This document shows, piece after piece, positions 26,102 through 37,890 of a stretch of DNA of 64,000 nucleotides. Position numbers and translations under genes: made by a program. Within the stretch, counting starts at the first letter, position 1, and the number at the start of each line of letters is the position of its first letter. The DNA lies in contig OX243825.1 of the NCBI GenBank assembly GCA_945859605.1, forward strand, positions 28,462,412-28,526,411, read 5' to 3'. The DNA is from Lumbricus rubellus. Lineage: Eukaryota > Annelida > Clitellata > Crassiclitellata > Lumbricidae. Under the pieces are notes generated by a model. The model saw only the letters and a program-made list of their open reading frames with translations. It was not told where the DNA came from and searched no databases.

Positions 26102-26970
26102 CACGGTGTCCAGAAAAAGGGACCTATTTTGTAAATATGAAAGTTAATAGTAAATATTGTTCGATTTTTACAATTCAGACATCGTTGTTATCCTAACATG
26201 CTTGCCTAACAACTGTGAAAATATAAAAAAATTCCAGTCTTTATAATGACGTCATTTCAGGCTCTGGAACTTTCTACTTTGTCTAGTAGGCAGAGACAGG
26301 CACAGAAAGAAGCGTACATGCAGACATACATGCAGATGAAAGAGAACGGACAGGCCGACATAATATCAGTGTTGACCATGATTATTTAACTCCATGCATT
26401 CATGCAAAAGCGTGACTGGAACTTTTATAGTTTCACCAGTCAATTTTCCTTGTCTTGAAGATTCTACACTTTCTCCTGCAATAGTTTCCAAATTTTATAA
26501 TCAACTGGATTTAAGCTCGGGCCGTTTGGCGGCCAAAGATTACTGGAGGAATGAAATCCGGAATCTCTTTAGTCAACAGTTCAACAATTGAACCAGCTCA
26601 GTGAGCTGGAGCGTCATCTTGTTGAAATGTTTGTTAACCCGAGTATTCCCGGATATCAGGCATCAATTTTAGATGAAGCAGACAATTCCTCTAACAAGCT
26701 GCATTTATTTTTACTCCTGGTTCTATTAAACGGATTTCCGTTTTGCCGAGAGCCAATATAGGCCCTACCAACCGTAACTATGCATGACTGGCAGGCTAAG
26801 TGAACTGTAATGCAAATGACGTCCTTTTGACGTCATCAGTGTGACTGGAACTTTTATAGTTTCACCAGTATTAGATAAATATGCCAGAATTAAAATTTTG
26901 TTATAAAAATCGATGAATGTTTACTATTTTTTTCATATTTACAAAATGGGTCCCTTTTCCGGACACAGTG
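26102..26970 (-). mobile_element. IS630/Tc1/mariner element with transposase relic on the minus strand
   Basis: The ends CACGGTGTCCAGAAAAAGGG and CCCTTTTCCGGACACAGTG are inverted repeats, the right one followed by TA. On the minus strand, about 26580-26440, a transposase C-terminal signature is readable as WPPNGPSLNPVDYKIWKLL, the catalytic-D region of mariner-like transposases, preceded by an IPDFIPPV-like segment in another frame. Stops and frameshifts show it is dead. Confidence 0.8.
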
Positions 26971-27084
26971 TATATTGAAACGGCTATTGACAGCAGTCAG
27001 TGGCAAAAGTTGGAGGACCGTCCCAAGGTTCTCGGAAGTTGAGGGTGAACGCGTCCCGTGGGTCCCATGGGTCCCATGGGGTGG

Positions 27085-27870
27085 TTGCGCCTATGAGTTC
27101 AGGAGGCAATAAAGATCTGCCTATCAGAAGTATTTTTAAGGCATGACTCTACAAAGACTGTCGAAATAAGTACATGTACGTGACTCTGCTAAACTCTATG
27201 TTTTTCATTTATCTTATTTAGGGCGCTTTCCGACTAAAAGTTCATTCTGTTCTTGAGACATGTTATTTTGTATATCGTTTGGAGATGAGTAATTGAGTGC
27301 TTTGGCAAAAACATAGGCCTACGTGCGTAGAACTGGTATTTGAAAACAAACTCTCGAAAGCCAGTACAATGAACCGAACAATAAGATGCATTATGAGAGT
27401 TTAATGCCAATACTAATTAATTTTTATACTAGGCTGCAAGAGTCAGCAATGCAGCAGCATCCCATGCCGATCTCAGCCAGGAAATTAACGAGAAACCACG
27501 TATATCTGGCTGTAGAATTTCTAATGCGTCGAATTATAAGGCAATTACTCTGTGATTTAAATGCAAGGTTCAGTTAGTGTACGAAAACATATGAAAATGC
27601 AGCAAATTTTAACGTTATTTTCATTGAATTAAAGTGCGCGTCTTTTTGAGCTATTGCTTTGTGACATACGAAAGACAAAAGCATTCAAGAGCTTCTGAGA
27701 GTAGGTGTATTTCGCTCCTATAATAGTATAGAGTTTATGGATTGCTAAAGGTGTAAGTATCAGTTCGCCAGTTCTGCTATTATAGCCTACCGTAATTTTA
27801 TAAGCCTGCTGTGATATGATACAATTTGATAAATGATATATTTATCATATTATATGATGCGATACAAGGC
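27085..27870. other. duplicated upstream module, gene 3 copy, with candidate 5' splice donor
   Basis: It matches 13715-13870 plus 16560-17010, and the modules before genes 4 and 5. The sequence ATTGCTAAAGGT|GTAAGTATCAG has a donor-like GTAAGT at 27753. If used, it would splice over the CT and GAA repeats to the TTTCACAG|ACGG acceptor 22 bp before the gene 3 start codon. This would be a non-coding first exon; unproven. Confidence 0.45.
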
Positions 27871-28009
27871 AATACAATGCAATGCAATATTATTCTAATT
27901 GTGTAATATGATATGATTTAATTTAATTCATTTAATTAAATACCACAACATAGCATTAAGACTTTTTAAGTGGTAGGCCTATGGTATGATTTTATCTTCT
28001 TCTTTCTTC

Positions 28010-28235
28010 TCCTCCGTCATTGGTGTGATGATGAGGCCTTTACGAAATTTCTCCAAACTTCTCTGCTCCTGATTGTTTCATCGATCTCAACTAAGCCGGT
28101 GCCTTTCTCCCTCAGATCTTCTTTGATGTTATCCATCCAAGTCTTCCGCTGTCTCCCTCGGCTTCTTTCACCCTCAACATGCCCATGCAGTGCAGCGTAT
28201 GATTTTATGCATTTTATAGTATAGAGCAAACACTG
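28010..28235 (-). mobile_element. LINE ORF2 C-terminal fragment
   Basis: The minus-strand frame 28229-28017 encodes GHVEGERSRGRQRKTWMDNI...REVWRNFVKASSSHQ, the basic tail found at the end of many RTE/Jockey-like ORF2 proteins. It is a short remnant and is related to the plus-strand fragment at 55640-55811. Confidence 0.7.
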
Positions 28236-28324
28236 AGTCTGATTTATTTTTTACTTCCCTGACTTCTCTGCCCGACGTGCCCGTATACAATTGAAAGTCT
28301 CAATTGGATCTTTGTGATTTCGTG

Positions 28325-28600
28325 TTTAGACTCTCTCTTTCCCTCTCTCTCTGTCTCTCTCTCTCTCTATCTCTGTCTGTCTGCCTGTCTCTTTCTGTGT
28401 GTGTGTCTCTTTGTGTGTCTCTGTCTATGCCTCTGTCTCTCTCTCTTCAGTGTATCTCTCTCTCTGTGTCTCTCTGTATCTCTGTCTCTGTCTCTCTGTC
28501 TCTGTCTCCCTCTCTCTCTCTCTCTCTCTGTCTCGCTTCCTCTCTGTCTCGCTCCCTCTCTGTCTCTGTCTCTCTGTTTCTCTGTCTCTCTCTTTGTCTA

Positions 28601-28637
<37 letters not shown>

Positions 28638-28640
28638 GCC
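28325..28640. repeat. (CT)n / CTCTGT-rich microsatellite
   Basis: About 315 bp of TCTCTGTCTCTC-type sequence; the Leu/Ser and Arg/Glu frames on the two strands are artefacts. Confidence 0.95.
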
Positions 28641-28959
28641 ACGTCGATGCGTCCTCAAATATACTAGTAGGCCTACATGTATGTTATAATATAGCTTGTA
28701 GGCCTATGCTTCTGCACTCCTGTAGTACAAATTTATATAGGCCTAACTAATAAGATTCTACAAATTTTATTATAAAAACCTATATTTTATTTTAATGTAG
28801 GCCTAAGCTTTGGGCATGCATTGAAAAGTTGACAAAAATGTGTTCCTACGTTTTTAACTAAGAAATATCATTTTCAGGACTTGCTCCGCGGACCCCCAGT
28901 TGAGAAACGATGCTATATAATATTATTATGCGGGTTTTGAGTTGTTTAGAAGACAAAAA

Positions 28960-29453
28960 GGAAGATGAGGAAAAAGATGAGGAGTAAGATGAGGAGGAGG
29001 AAGAAAAAGAGGAAGAAGTCGATGGAGAAAATGAGGAAGAAAAGGCAGTAGATTAGAAGAGGAAGTACATGACGAGGAAGATGAGGAGGAAGATGAAGAG
29101 GAAGAAGATGATGATGAAGAGGAAGAAGATGATGATGAAGAGGAAGAAGATGATGATGAAGAGGAAGAAGATGATGATGAAGAGGAAGAAGATGATGATG
29201 AAGAGGAAGAAGATGATGAAGAGGAAGAGGATGATGATGAAGAGGAAGAAGATGATGATGAAGAGGAAGAAGATGATGATGAAGAGGAAGAAGATGATGA
29301 TGAAGAGGAAGAAGATGATGATGAAGAGGAAGAAGATGATGATGAAGAGGAAGAAGATGATGATGAAGAGGAAGAAGATGATGATGAAGAGGAAGAAGAT
29401 GATGATGAAGAGGAAGAAGAAGAAGAAGACGACGACGACGACGAGGAGGATTA
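28960..29453. repeat. GAA/GAT minisatellite upstream of gene 3 (21-bp unit)
   Basis: From 29090 to about 29420 a regular unit GATGATGATGAAGAGGAAGAA repeats about 15 times, preceded by looser GAGGAAGAA sequence. It ends about 95 bp before the gene 3 start codon, as the GAA blocks do before genes 2, 4 and 5. Confidence 0.95.
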
Positions 29454-29454
29454 G

Positions 29455-29548
29455 ACTTTTTAACGACTCTCGCTCATCTCGTTATAATCAACTTAAAACA
29501 AATTAATTAACTTTTCTATTTCACAGACGGTCAACAGCGAAGAACACG
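29455..29548 (+). promoter_or_regulatory. conserved 5' block of the array genes (gene 3 copy)
   Basis: TTAACGACTCTCGCTCATCT, then GTTATAATCAACTTA, an ATTAATTAACTTTTCTATTTCACAG-like pyrimidine run split by AAAACAA, and ACGGTCAACAGCGAAGAACACG before the ATG. The same block precedes genes 4 (about 43314-43547) and 5 (53091-53183); gene 2 keeps only the proximal part. It is either core promoter plus leader or an intron end with an AG acceptor. Confidence 0.5.
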
Positions 29549-32500
29549 ATGATGATGATTCGCTTATTGACTTGTCTCGTCGTCCATCAATGCCTGCTGC
29601 AGCTGTGGCTCGGTGCAGAATCGGCCGCCATCGCTTCCTCGAAACACGTCACCGTCAGACCCAAAGTAACCCACGCCACTGTCAGACAGAAAGTAGTCAT
29701 CGGCAGCATCCGCGGACCAGTCAATCGAGATTTTCTAAGCATTATAAAAGGCTATAATATCCACGACACGGAGTCGTATAATCGTAAGTACCGTATTATC
29801 ATCATGCAGCCAGTGGCGTAGCAATAGGGCGTGTCAGGGGCCCCCCCGAGGTCAGAGTCAATTTTTTACTTTAAGGATATTCAGAATGTATTCAAACCGA
29901 CATCTACAGCGTAGGCTACACAGTTACACACCAAGTAATTTTTTGGGTTTCAGCCGGAATGTCCATGATAATGATTAGGATACCTTATTACAAATATATT
30001 TAGGCCTACTTGGAAATTGTATATTTTAAACTCTCGTATCGCACTCTTTCTGTCCTCCAAGTTATGCCTAAGTCTGATTTAAGTGGCGCTGCTAATCGAC
30101 AAGCACGAGAAGAACGGGTGAAGAAGACCGCCAAAATGCATAAAATTTCCGCATTTATGATGACTGCGGAGAGCGAGCTTGCACCGATATGACTACATCA
30201 GACATGGGGCAGAATCGATCTCCGGTTTGATCAGTGCAAAGGTGGTGGTTGACAAGGATATTGAGACTGAGCCTATAGTAGGTCTCGAGCTTCAGAGGCT
30301 ACCGTAGCAGTTACATCACCAATGGATTTAGGCTTGACACCTCAAAAGTGGTGGATATTTTTGCACAAGAGAAAGCGCTCAAACGAGCATTTTAGCATTT
30401 AAGATTTAAACCCCCGTATAGTAGGTTAGCCGTAGACTTGATTGAGTCATTTCACACTTGCCAAATTCGTTACATTTTTCCGCTCTTCTAGTCAACAAAC
30501 CCAACAGCTTGGAGAATTTAAGTAGGGCCTATAATTATGGTAATTTATGATTAATAGCTTACTTCAGGAGATGAAGCAATTTTTGGGATTAGGCCTACTT
30601 TTGTATGGTATTCTAGTTCAATTTTTCTCTGTTTATATGGAGAAGAATATGTTTCATTAAATAAATTTGTTAAAATGATAAAAAAAAAATTGTGGCTAGT
30701 TTATTTTTATTTAAATTTGGTGTGAAATATGCAAATCTCGTAAAGGAACCAGGTGCTTCGCACAGCTTTGTTGTTTGAAATCGAATGGGGATTTCAAGCA
30801 TTTAAGGGGCCCACCACCTAAGCTCTGCACAGGGGCCCCTCAAGACCTTGCTACGCCACTGCATGCAGCAAAATATTTACTGGTCAGTCTAATCTACTGT
30901 ACTGCCGTGCTAAGCAAAAAGACAGTAACTCAAAAAAGACGATTTTGCGTAAAACGATAAAGAAGAAATCGGTTTAATTCAACCAGAAATAAAGCTAAAA
31001 TCTTTCTGAATTTTTGCAAGCAGTTATATAAAAACTACTGAATTTTGAAACTAAACTATTTTTTTGTGAAATTTGTGTAAAAATTGTATAAAAATGAGAT
31101 ACTGCTTTTTTGCTTAGTATCGAATAATTGAACATCGGTTTGATGCTAAGCAAGAAAGCAGTAACTCATCCTAATGGTAGAGCGTGCTGGTTAAAAATAA
31201 TTGTTCTCTTTGTGATACAAACATGAAATTTGGTATATACCACGAACATGTCCTAAGAAAAATATTTGGCTATAGGGTCATTGCAGATTTGCCCTCTGGC
31301 CTCAATGGCAGCCATTTTTCAAAATGGCCGACATATATACATACTTTTAAATATCTCGGCTTCTATTTCACTTAGAAGTGTCATCTTAGTGTCTAATCAT
31401 ACATATTTAGGGACGATGATTCCAATAATGCCATCTAAAACCAACTCTGGCTTCAACGGCGGCCATTTTCCAAAATGACCGACCAAAATCGTGATTTTTT
31501 AATATCTCAGCATTAAATCCACTTAGAATCGTCATCTTGGTGCCTAAATATACATATTTAGGGACAAGGATTCCAATGGGGCCACCCAAAACTTCATCTG
31601 GCCTCAATGGCGGTCATTTTCAAAATGGCCGTCCAAAATGTGAATTTTGCAAATCCCTCTATTTAGGTCGGCCATTTTGGAAAATGGTGGTCATTGAGGT
31701 CACTGGGAACTATGTGATGGCCCCATTGAGATCCTTGACTGAAATGTGCATGTTTTGACACCAAGATGACAATTCCAAGTGAACTGAAAGCCGAGATATT
31801 AACAAATCCCTCTTTTTGGGTCCGCCATTTTGAAAAATGGCCGCCATTAAGGTCATGGGGAACTTTGTGATGGCCCTATTGGGATCCTTGACCTGAGATG
31901 TGTATGTTTTGACACCAAGATGACGATTCTAAGTTAATTGAAAGCCGTGTTATTGACAAATCCTTCTTGTTGGGTCGGCCATTTTGGAAAATGGCCGCCA
32001 TTGAGGCCATTGAGAAAATTTGGATGGCTCCACTGGAATTCGTGATCCTGAATGTGTATGTTTTGACACCTAAATGACGATTCTAAGTGAACTGTAAACT
32101 GAGAAATTGAAAAATCCATATTTTGAACGCCATTTTGGAAAATGGCCGCCATTCAGACGCATGGAGAAACTTTTAGATGACCCTATTGGACTCCTTGACC
32201 TTGAATGTGTATGTTTTAACACCAAGATGACGATTCTAGGTGATTTGAAAGCCGATATATTGAAATATCTGTAAATCGGTCGGACTTGAATATACATGGA
32301 ATACTAAGCAAGAAGACAGTAACTCAAGTTACTGCTTTTTTGCTTAGCACGACGACCCAATTTTGAGATACTGTTAATTTCGTTTCCGTTGTTTTCCATG
32401 TTCCCGGACCGATACCGTTTCCTTGCTTCCAGATATGATAGAACATGTTGTCAGGATGTGAAAACAAGTGCTAACTCAAAAACGGAAAAACTTGAGTTAC

Positions 32501-35500
32501 TGTCTTTTTGCTTAGCACGGCAGTGTAGGCTAAGTTGTTTATAAGAATTCATTGGCACCCGCATATGGGGCAAGAGGGGGCACATCGCCTTCGACAATTC
32601 ACATTTGACACCTATTTTGTGAACTACCATTTCGGGGTTTTTAGCAATTTTTTACTTCCAAAGAACTAATGAAACTAATGATGACATTGTAAACTTTAAA
32701 AATGAAACGTATTAATTTATAATTTTATTCAGAAACCAGTATTCTTAACTTCCTACTTTGCATTAACCAGGCTCTTGGAAGAAATTGTGTAGGCTAATTC
32801 TGACCAATGTTTGCCTCCCACCCTGCAAAAATACGTGCGATCGCCATTAAAAATTCTGATGATGTGTTTGAAATTATGTAAAATATACGATACAGAAAGT
32901 TAGACCCGAGACCTTTAAGATTGATTAATTGAAAATCCGTATAAATATAGATTAAGTTTTTGCTTATCCGATTTGTTTTCAATTGGGCCTAAAGGCTTTT
33001 TTACTGGGTCCTGTTTTTCATGGTGCGGCCAAGCGGCCATTTCTGAAGTAGCCTAAATTCCCTAAAACATAGAAAAGTTTGATTATGAGAAACTTGTGTG
33101 TTAAATATTGAGCGATCATGTTGCACTGGTGTCGATGCTGACAAAAAATCAATTTTTGCGGCTTGATAACTTGTTTTTATTGCAGAAGGCCTAAGTAGGC
33201 CTGCATGTAACTAGATTAATTTTTGTACAAGAAAAGTAGCATCTACCGGAGCTCATTGAATGCATAATATTGTAGCAGTTTTTCGCGCTCGACGTGTCGT
33301 AAGCATAATTATAGACCAAATAAGTGGAATATACTCAATTAATTGCAATGAAATTTGGAATATTAGGCTAATCAATTAAAATTATTTTATCAGGCATAAC
33401 AGAAAGGTATAACCGTGATCTAGTAAAATTTAAGTCGTAAAACGGCTATAATAGATATTAAAGTTTTAAAGCACTGTTCTGAAGCCAAGTGCAAAGCATT
33501 GGCTAAAGAAACCATTATGTTTCAGAGCAGGACTAGGTCCATGACTGCTTCTACTTTCGCAGTATCAACCATGTATTCTTCATCTTCCTCCTCCTCATCA
33601 TCTTTTTCTCTTCTTCTTCTTCTTCTTCTTCTTCTTCTTCTTCTTCTTCTTCTTCTTTTTCTTCTTCTTCTTCTTCTTCTTCTTCTTCTTCTTCTTCTTC
33701 TTCTTCTTCTTCTTCTTCTTCTCTTTCTTATCCTCCTTTCTTCTTCTTCTTCTTCTTCTTCTTCTTCTTCTTCTTCTTCTTCTTCTTCTTCTTCTTCTTC
33801 TTCTTCTTCTTCTTCTTCTTCTTCTTCTTCTTCTTCTTCTTCTTCTTCTTCTTCTTCTTCTTCTTCTTCTTCTTCTTCTTCTTCTTCTTCTTCTTCTTCT
33901 TCTTCTTCTTCTTCTTCTTCTTCTTCTTCTTCTTCTTCTTCTTCTTCTTCTTCTTCTTCTTCTTCCTCATCATCTTCTCCTTCTCCCCTCATATTCCTCC
34001 TTCGTCTTCGTCTTATTCTTCTTCTCCTTCTCCCCTCCTTATCTTCTTCCTCTTCCTCCTCCTCCTCCTCCTCCTCCTCCTCCTTCTTCTTCTTCTTCTT
34101 CTTCTTCTTCTTCTTCTTCTTCTTCTTCTTCATCTTCTTCATCTTCTTCTTTTTCTTCTTTTTCTTCTGCTCTTTTCTCGTCCCCTTCTCCCATACCTCT
34201 GCGTTTACATGATTGATAAAATCATTGTTAGCATCTATGTAACCTGTAGCCCGAAGGAAATAAGCCTTTAGTACGGTTAGATCGACATTTAACTCTGGGT
34301 TGGACAGGTGAAAACCTTCTTGGACGTCTTTAAATAACAAAAAGTCAAAAAAGTATGCCTATGTCTGTAATAGAATAGTCTAGCGTAAAATAGTAGGCCT
34401 ATTATAGATTAGCATATAGGCTAGGCCTAATGGAATAGATTATTCTTCCACCAACTCAAACTCAATGCTGGCTTAATAGTTTCAATTATAGAAGAAAACA
34501 AATTTAGACAATAAGCTTAATAATAGGTCCCAAACTTTTTAAGCCACGGAACTTTTCGCGTCCTACTATTTTCTCGCGGAACCCCAATCTCAACTAAACG
34601 CATTAAAACACGCATAATTAGAACCTAGCGCCTGAAAAGCATGGGCCTACTAATTAAACACGTAGACTACTATTGTAGAATGTTCATTTTTCGTATAGGA
34701 AAAATTAAATTGCACATTTTTCAAAACAACGACTCGTGGATCACAATATTATTACGGCTACTGGGAGTAAATGAAATTAGAATGCGAACAGCGCATGTTT
34801 GTTCTCATGCATTTTTTTTATCTAGCCTGATGCTAGAAAGCTGGAATCTTATTGTCAACTGCATAATTTCGTCAATTTCTAAGCTAATATTTTGCATCTG
34901 TTCCAGTAAAAATAATTATGAGAATGCAGTTTCGTACAATTTTTACGAGGCAAATGGCAAGCGTGCTAACTGAAGTTACTGGGGAGTTGGAATATTTTTT
35001 AGCCATCCCATTCCAGACAATGATCAGTGAAGGTTATTGGAATTCTGCTTCATTTGCGTTGTGCCAAAAAGATGTTCACAGTTCACTTGAAGAGTTAGCT
35101 ATTTTATAGTCTCGGCCTAGTTATTCTACTTTGAATGGTTTCGTATCAAATGATCATCATCATTAATAATAAGAAAGTATTCAACCATCTCTTCGCGGAA
35201 CCCCTGCGCCCACGCCGCGGAACCCTTGGGTTCCGCGGAACCCACTTTGGGAAACGCTGGGTTAATTGATGGAACTTCATCGATCTACTTAAAAAATGAC
35301 ACCTGCTTATTTCTCGACCACAATAATTCGTTGTTCTTTGCAACTCGTTCTAGCTTTCTATGGCTTATGCGAAGACTGCACCTGTGCCTCGAAGAAACTG
35401 TGTTGCTTTGACCCGAGTCCAACTGCACCTTGCCCACACACCGTGTTCAAGATCGAAAAAGACAACTCCACTTTGAAGTGCAGCTGCAACCTGGCCACGT

Positions 35501-35616
35501 GCTTCCAAGATGGCCGCATGATAACCTGCTGCAAAGATATCATTGATTACTGCGCTCCAAGAATCTACTCGGAAATGCATTCTCTGTATAATGGACAAAC
35601 CTTTCCACCGTATTAG
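29549..35616 (+). CDS. secreted cysteine-rich protein, array gene 3
   Basis: Exon 1 29549-29783 (donor C|GTAAGT) joins exon 2 35354-35616 (acceptor TCGTTCTAG) in phase 1, giving about 165 residues. Exon 1 starts with an ATG triplet run (MMMIRLL), a hydrophobic signal peptide through LQLWLGAESAAIAS, then HVTVRPK/ATVRQK repeats and a variable tail ending ESYN. Exon 2 holds 12 cysteines: C-x2-C-x-C-x5-C-C-x8-C-x15-C-x-C-x4-C-x8-C-C-x6-C, one N-S-T sequon and the end NGQTFPPY. The even cysteine count suggests six disulfides. The 5.6-kb intron carries a hAT, a foldback element, a 76-unit TTC run and a truncated element. No known family is recognised; it is probably an extracellular peptide. Confidence 0.75.
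29811..30861 (+). mobile_element. hAT element with transposase N-terminal relic, 8-bp TSD
   Basis: TIRs CAGTGGCGTAGCAA and TTGCTACGCCACTG are flanked by the perfect duplication CATGCAGC (29803-29810 and 30862-30869). The empty site is preserved in gene 4 (about 43850). A frame at 30010-30192 contains SDLSGAANRQAREERVKK, which resembles the start of hAT transposases with a TTF/ZnF domain, but soon meets stops. It was inserted 28 bp after the exon 1 donor of gene 3. Confidence 0.9.
30902..32523. mobile_element. foldback element copy 1, TIR CTGCCGTGCTAAGC
   Basis: Terminal repeats CTGCCGTGCTAAGCAAAAAG and the exact complement ending at 32523 (at least 32 bp) are flanked by TGTA on both sides. 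Compared with the empty site in gene 4 (TACTGTAGGCTAAG), this gives a 4-bp duplication. The interior is two sets of roughly 120-135-bp tandem units in opposite orientation, meeting near 31670, so most of the 1.6 kb can pair with itself. Each unit carries the palindromic word GGCCATTTTGGAAAATGGCC. No protein is encoded. Confidence 0.85.
33596..34185. repeat. (TTC)n array in gene 3 intron, 76 uninterrupted units
   Basis: The core at 33738-33965 is an uninterrupted run of 76 TTC triplets, flanked by impure TTC/CTC/CTT sequence on both sides. In the sense direction of gene 3 it is TTC; the template strand is GAA. The poly-Ser/Leu/Phe and poly-Glu/Lys/Arg frames are artefacts. Confidence 0.97.
34529..35262. 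mobile_element. hAT-like element with CAGCGTTTCCCAAA end, left terminus damaged
   Basis: The right end reads CACTTTGGGAAACGCTG, the complement of the CAGCGTTTCCCAAAC start seen intact at 55483; the left starts within the TIR at TCCCAAACTTTTTAAGCC. Gene 4 keeps the empty site (AATAGGTTAATTGATGG, about 47339). Palindromic GGGTTCCGCGGAACCC lies near the right end. A 110-codon frame inside has no recognisable domain. Confidence 0.7.
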
Positions 35617-35731
35617 TTGCATGTGGAGAGAATCCGGTTCTAAAGTTCCGTATAATTATTATTAAGCACTGATTGGATTTCATTTTGACATTGTTTTATG
35701 TAAACTTAGACCTTCTACTTGACCTGATTAT

Positions 35732-35737
35732 AATAAA
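35732..35737 (+). promoter_or_regulatory. polyadenylation signal AATAAA for array gene 3
   Basis: AATAAA 115 bases after the stop codon, within GATTATAATAAATGG; the same signal is at 61728-61733 after gene 5. Confidence 0.6.
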
Positions 35738-35849
35738 TGGGAAAAGTCTGCAACAAAATGGATTTTAAATTCCACTGAGATAGGCTATCACTGAATTATA
35801 ACAATTTAATTGATCCGTCTCATTCGGGCAGCATTATAATTTATGTTTA

Positions 35850-37250
35850 TTCTGTGAGTGAGTTGAATTGCATAAGTTACTTGTGTTTGTTGTAATAGCA
35901 AATGCCATTGATTCGTTTTGGTGATCTTGATTGCAACTTTGCAAGAACGCAAAGATGCTGGCCTTGCGAAAGATCAAACAGGGGCCAATACGGGACCTCT
36001 GCACACAGGCGCATGAAAAGCTAGTTACTCCACTGAGTTGACGACCCAGGGGCGGATCCAGGGAGGGGCCAATCTGGCCATGGCCCCCCCATTTAGAAAC
36101 GCCCATGTATCGTGCCCCCCATTCGGTTTCAACAAGAAATAATTTGGTGTATTTCCAAGGATTTTAAGTTAATGACTAAAAAAAGGTCATCACCTTTTCG
36201 GGCGGATACGAAAGAAACTTTTTCCAGACCAAAGGCCAAGAATTTTTCCAGACCCAAAGCCAAGAAGTTTGCCAGACCCAAGGTCAAGAATTTTTGCTTC
36301 CCCCCGTCAAAAGTTTTTGTATCCGCCCTTGTGACGACCTATCGTAATTTTGTGTGGTTCTGCATCAATATCGCAGGGGGCATCTTCTCTCCAAAAAGAG
36401 TTCCTATCTGGTAAAATTATCCACCCAAAATCATTATTATTTCGAGGCAAATTCCCATTCAGTGGAAATTTGAAATGATTGTAGTCTCGGCGTGGGCACC
36501 TAATTTACTAAAAGATCCGAGATTCATAATGCAGGCGTGATTTAAGCTTACCAATATTTTGCCACGATACAAAGTCTACACAAAGCAGTTGGGGCATAAG
36601 CGCAACTAGCCTACGCCCTAAAAGTTTGAGGACAAATGGAAATTCTTGGTAGGAGTAGGCTAATAATAGCGAGCGCGAAACACGCGAAGCGGCGATTGCC
36701 GAAGGCAAGAAGCCCATAACGATTAGGCCTATAGGGGTATGGGGAGCGCCGTAAGCCCCCCCCCCCCATCGGGGTCTGGGGCGGAACTCCAGAAACCGAC
36801 GCAACTTTGAGCATTTGATGCCAAATCGAGTGTATTTTGGGCTCTATTTTACGTGAAATTGTGCAACGATGATATCGGAATAAAAGTAGGCTACCTAAAC
36901 CACCTCGATCTGTGAAAGTCTAAATCTAAATTTAAATCATTTATATTAAATGAGCCATAGGAATTGACATTGCTTACAAATACAAAAATAGTACAGCTTC
37001 TGAAGATGCCAAGCTTACACTAAAGGGACAGAAGTCATGCAACAAACATTCATTGAATTTAATATATACATAAATTAAGACACAATTGAACCAAAGAATT
37101 TAGACCATAGCTTTTGCGCTGGGGGGAAGACGACGAATGAAGGGCCTACGGTGGATCGACGAGGAGCGAGGCGCCAAGCGGGCGAGGGGCTGAGAAAAAG
37201 TTTGAATTTCCACTCTGCAATGTTAGCATTTTAAGGCTGTCGTTTTACGA
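35850..37250. other. duplicated upstream module, gene 4 copy (left part)
   Basis: It aligns with 49860-50770 before gene 5. Shared words are CACAGGCGCATGAAAAGC, TTTGTGTGGTTCTGCATC and CACCTCGATCTGTGAAAG. A small hAT MITE interrupts it at 36047-36331. No gene is seen. Confidence 0.65.
36047..36331. mobile_element. hAT-like MITE, 285 bp, 8-bp TSD
   Basis: Ends CAGGGGCGGATCCAG and GTATCCGCCCTTG are inverted, with TGACGACC duplicated at 36039-36046 and 36332-36339. The empty site is present before gene 5 (about 49979). It contains three roughly 27-bp copies of a CCAGACC(C)AAAGCCAAGAA-like unit. Confidence 0.9.
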
Positions 37251-37252
37251 AA

Positions 37253-37890
37253 TTGCTCGTCATTTCAGTGTTGATTGTCGTGGTTTAAGACTTCAAAAAG
37301 CTTCTTCTCGAATAGTCATTTGAAGGAAATTGCTCGTCATTTCAGTGTTGATTGTCGTGGTTTAAGACTTCAAAAAGCTTCTTCTCGAATAGTCATTTGA
37401 ATGAAATTGCTCGTCATTTCAGTGTTGATTGTCGTGGTTTAAGACTTCAAAAAGCTTCTTCTCGAATAGTCATTTGAAGGAAATTGCTCGTCATTTCAGT
37501 GTTGATTGTCGTGGTTTAAGACTTCAAAAAGCTTCTTCTCGAATAGTCATTTGAAGGAAATTGCTCGTCATTTCAGGTTGATTGTCGTGGTTTAAGACTT
37601 CAAAAAGCTTCTTCTCGAATAGTCAATTGAAGGAAATTGCTCGTCATTTCAGTGTTGATAGTCGTGGTTTAAGACTTCAAAAAGCTTCTTCTCGAATAGT
37701 CATTTGAAGGAAATTGCTCGTCATTTCAGTGTTGATAGTCGTGGTTTAAGACTTCAAAAAGCTTCTTCTCGAATAGTCATTTGAATGAAATTGCTCGTCA
37801 TTTCAGTGTTGATAGTTGTGGTTTAAGACTTTAAAAAGATTCTTCTCGAATAGTCATTTGAATGAAATTGCTCGTCATTTCAGTGTTGAT
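37253..37890. repeat. 77-bp minisatellite, about 8 units, upstream of gene 4
   Basis: Unit starts TTGCTCGTCATTTCAGTGTT and includes GACTTCAAAAAGCTTCTTCT; starts at 37253, 37330 and 37407 set the period. The equivalent place before gene 5 (about 51322-51420) has only one to two diverged units, so the array expanded in the gene 4 copy. The hAT at 37900 inserted into its last unit. Confidence 0.93.

Noticed and set aside
28304..28750. Leu/Ser- and Arg/Glu-rich frames
   Set aside because: CT microsatellite translated in several frames.
33499..34340. Frames of 237-272 codons on both strands (poly-Ser/Leu, poly-Glu/Arg)
   Set aside because: They are produced by the TTC array in the gene 3 intron; the same applies to 46388-47032.
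34641..34973. 110-codon frame inside the CAGCGTTTCCC element
   Set aside because: No transposase motif; probably chance.
37253..37890. CRISPR-like look of regularly spaced repeats (also 14419-15190)
   Set aside because: Units are contiguous tandem repeats without unique spacers, in a eukaryotic genome.
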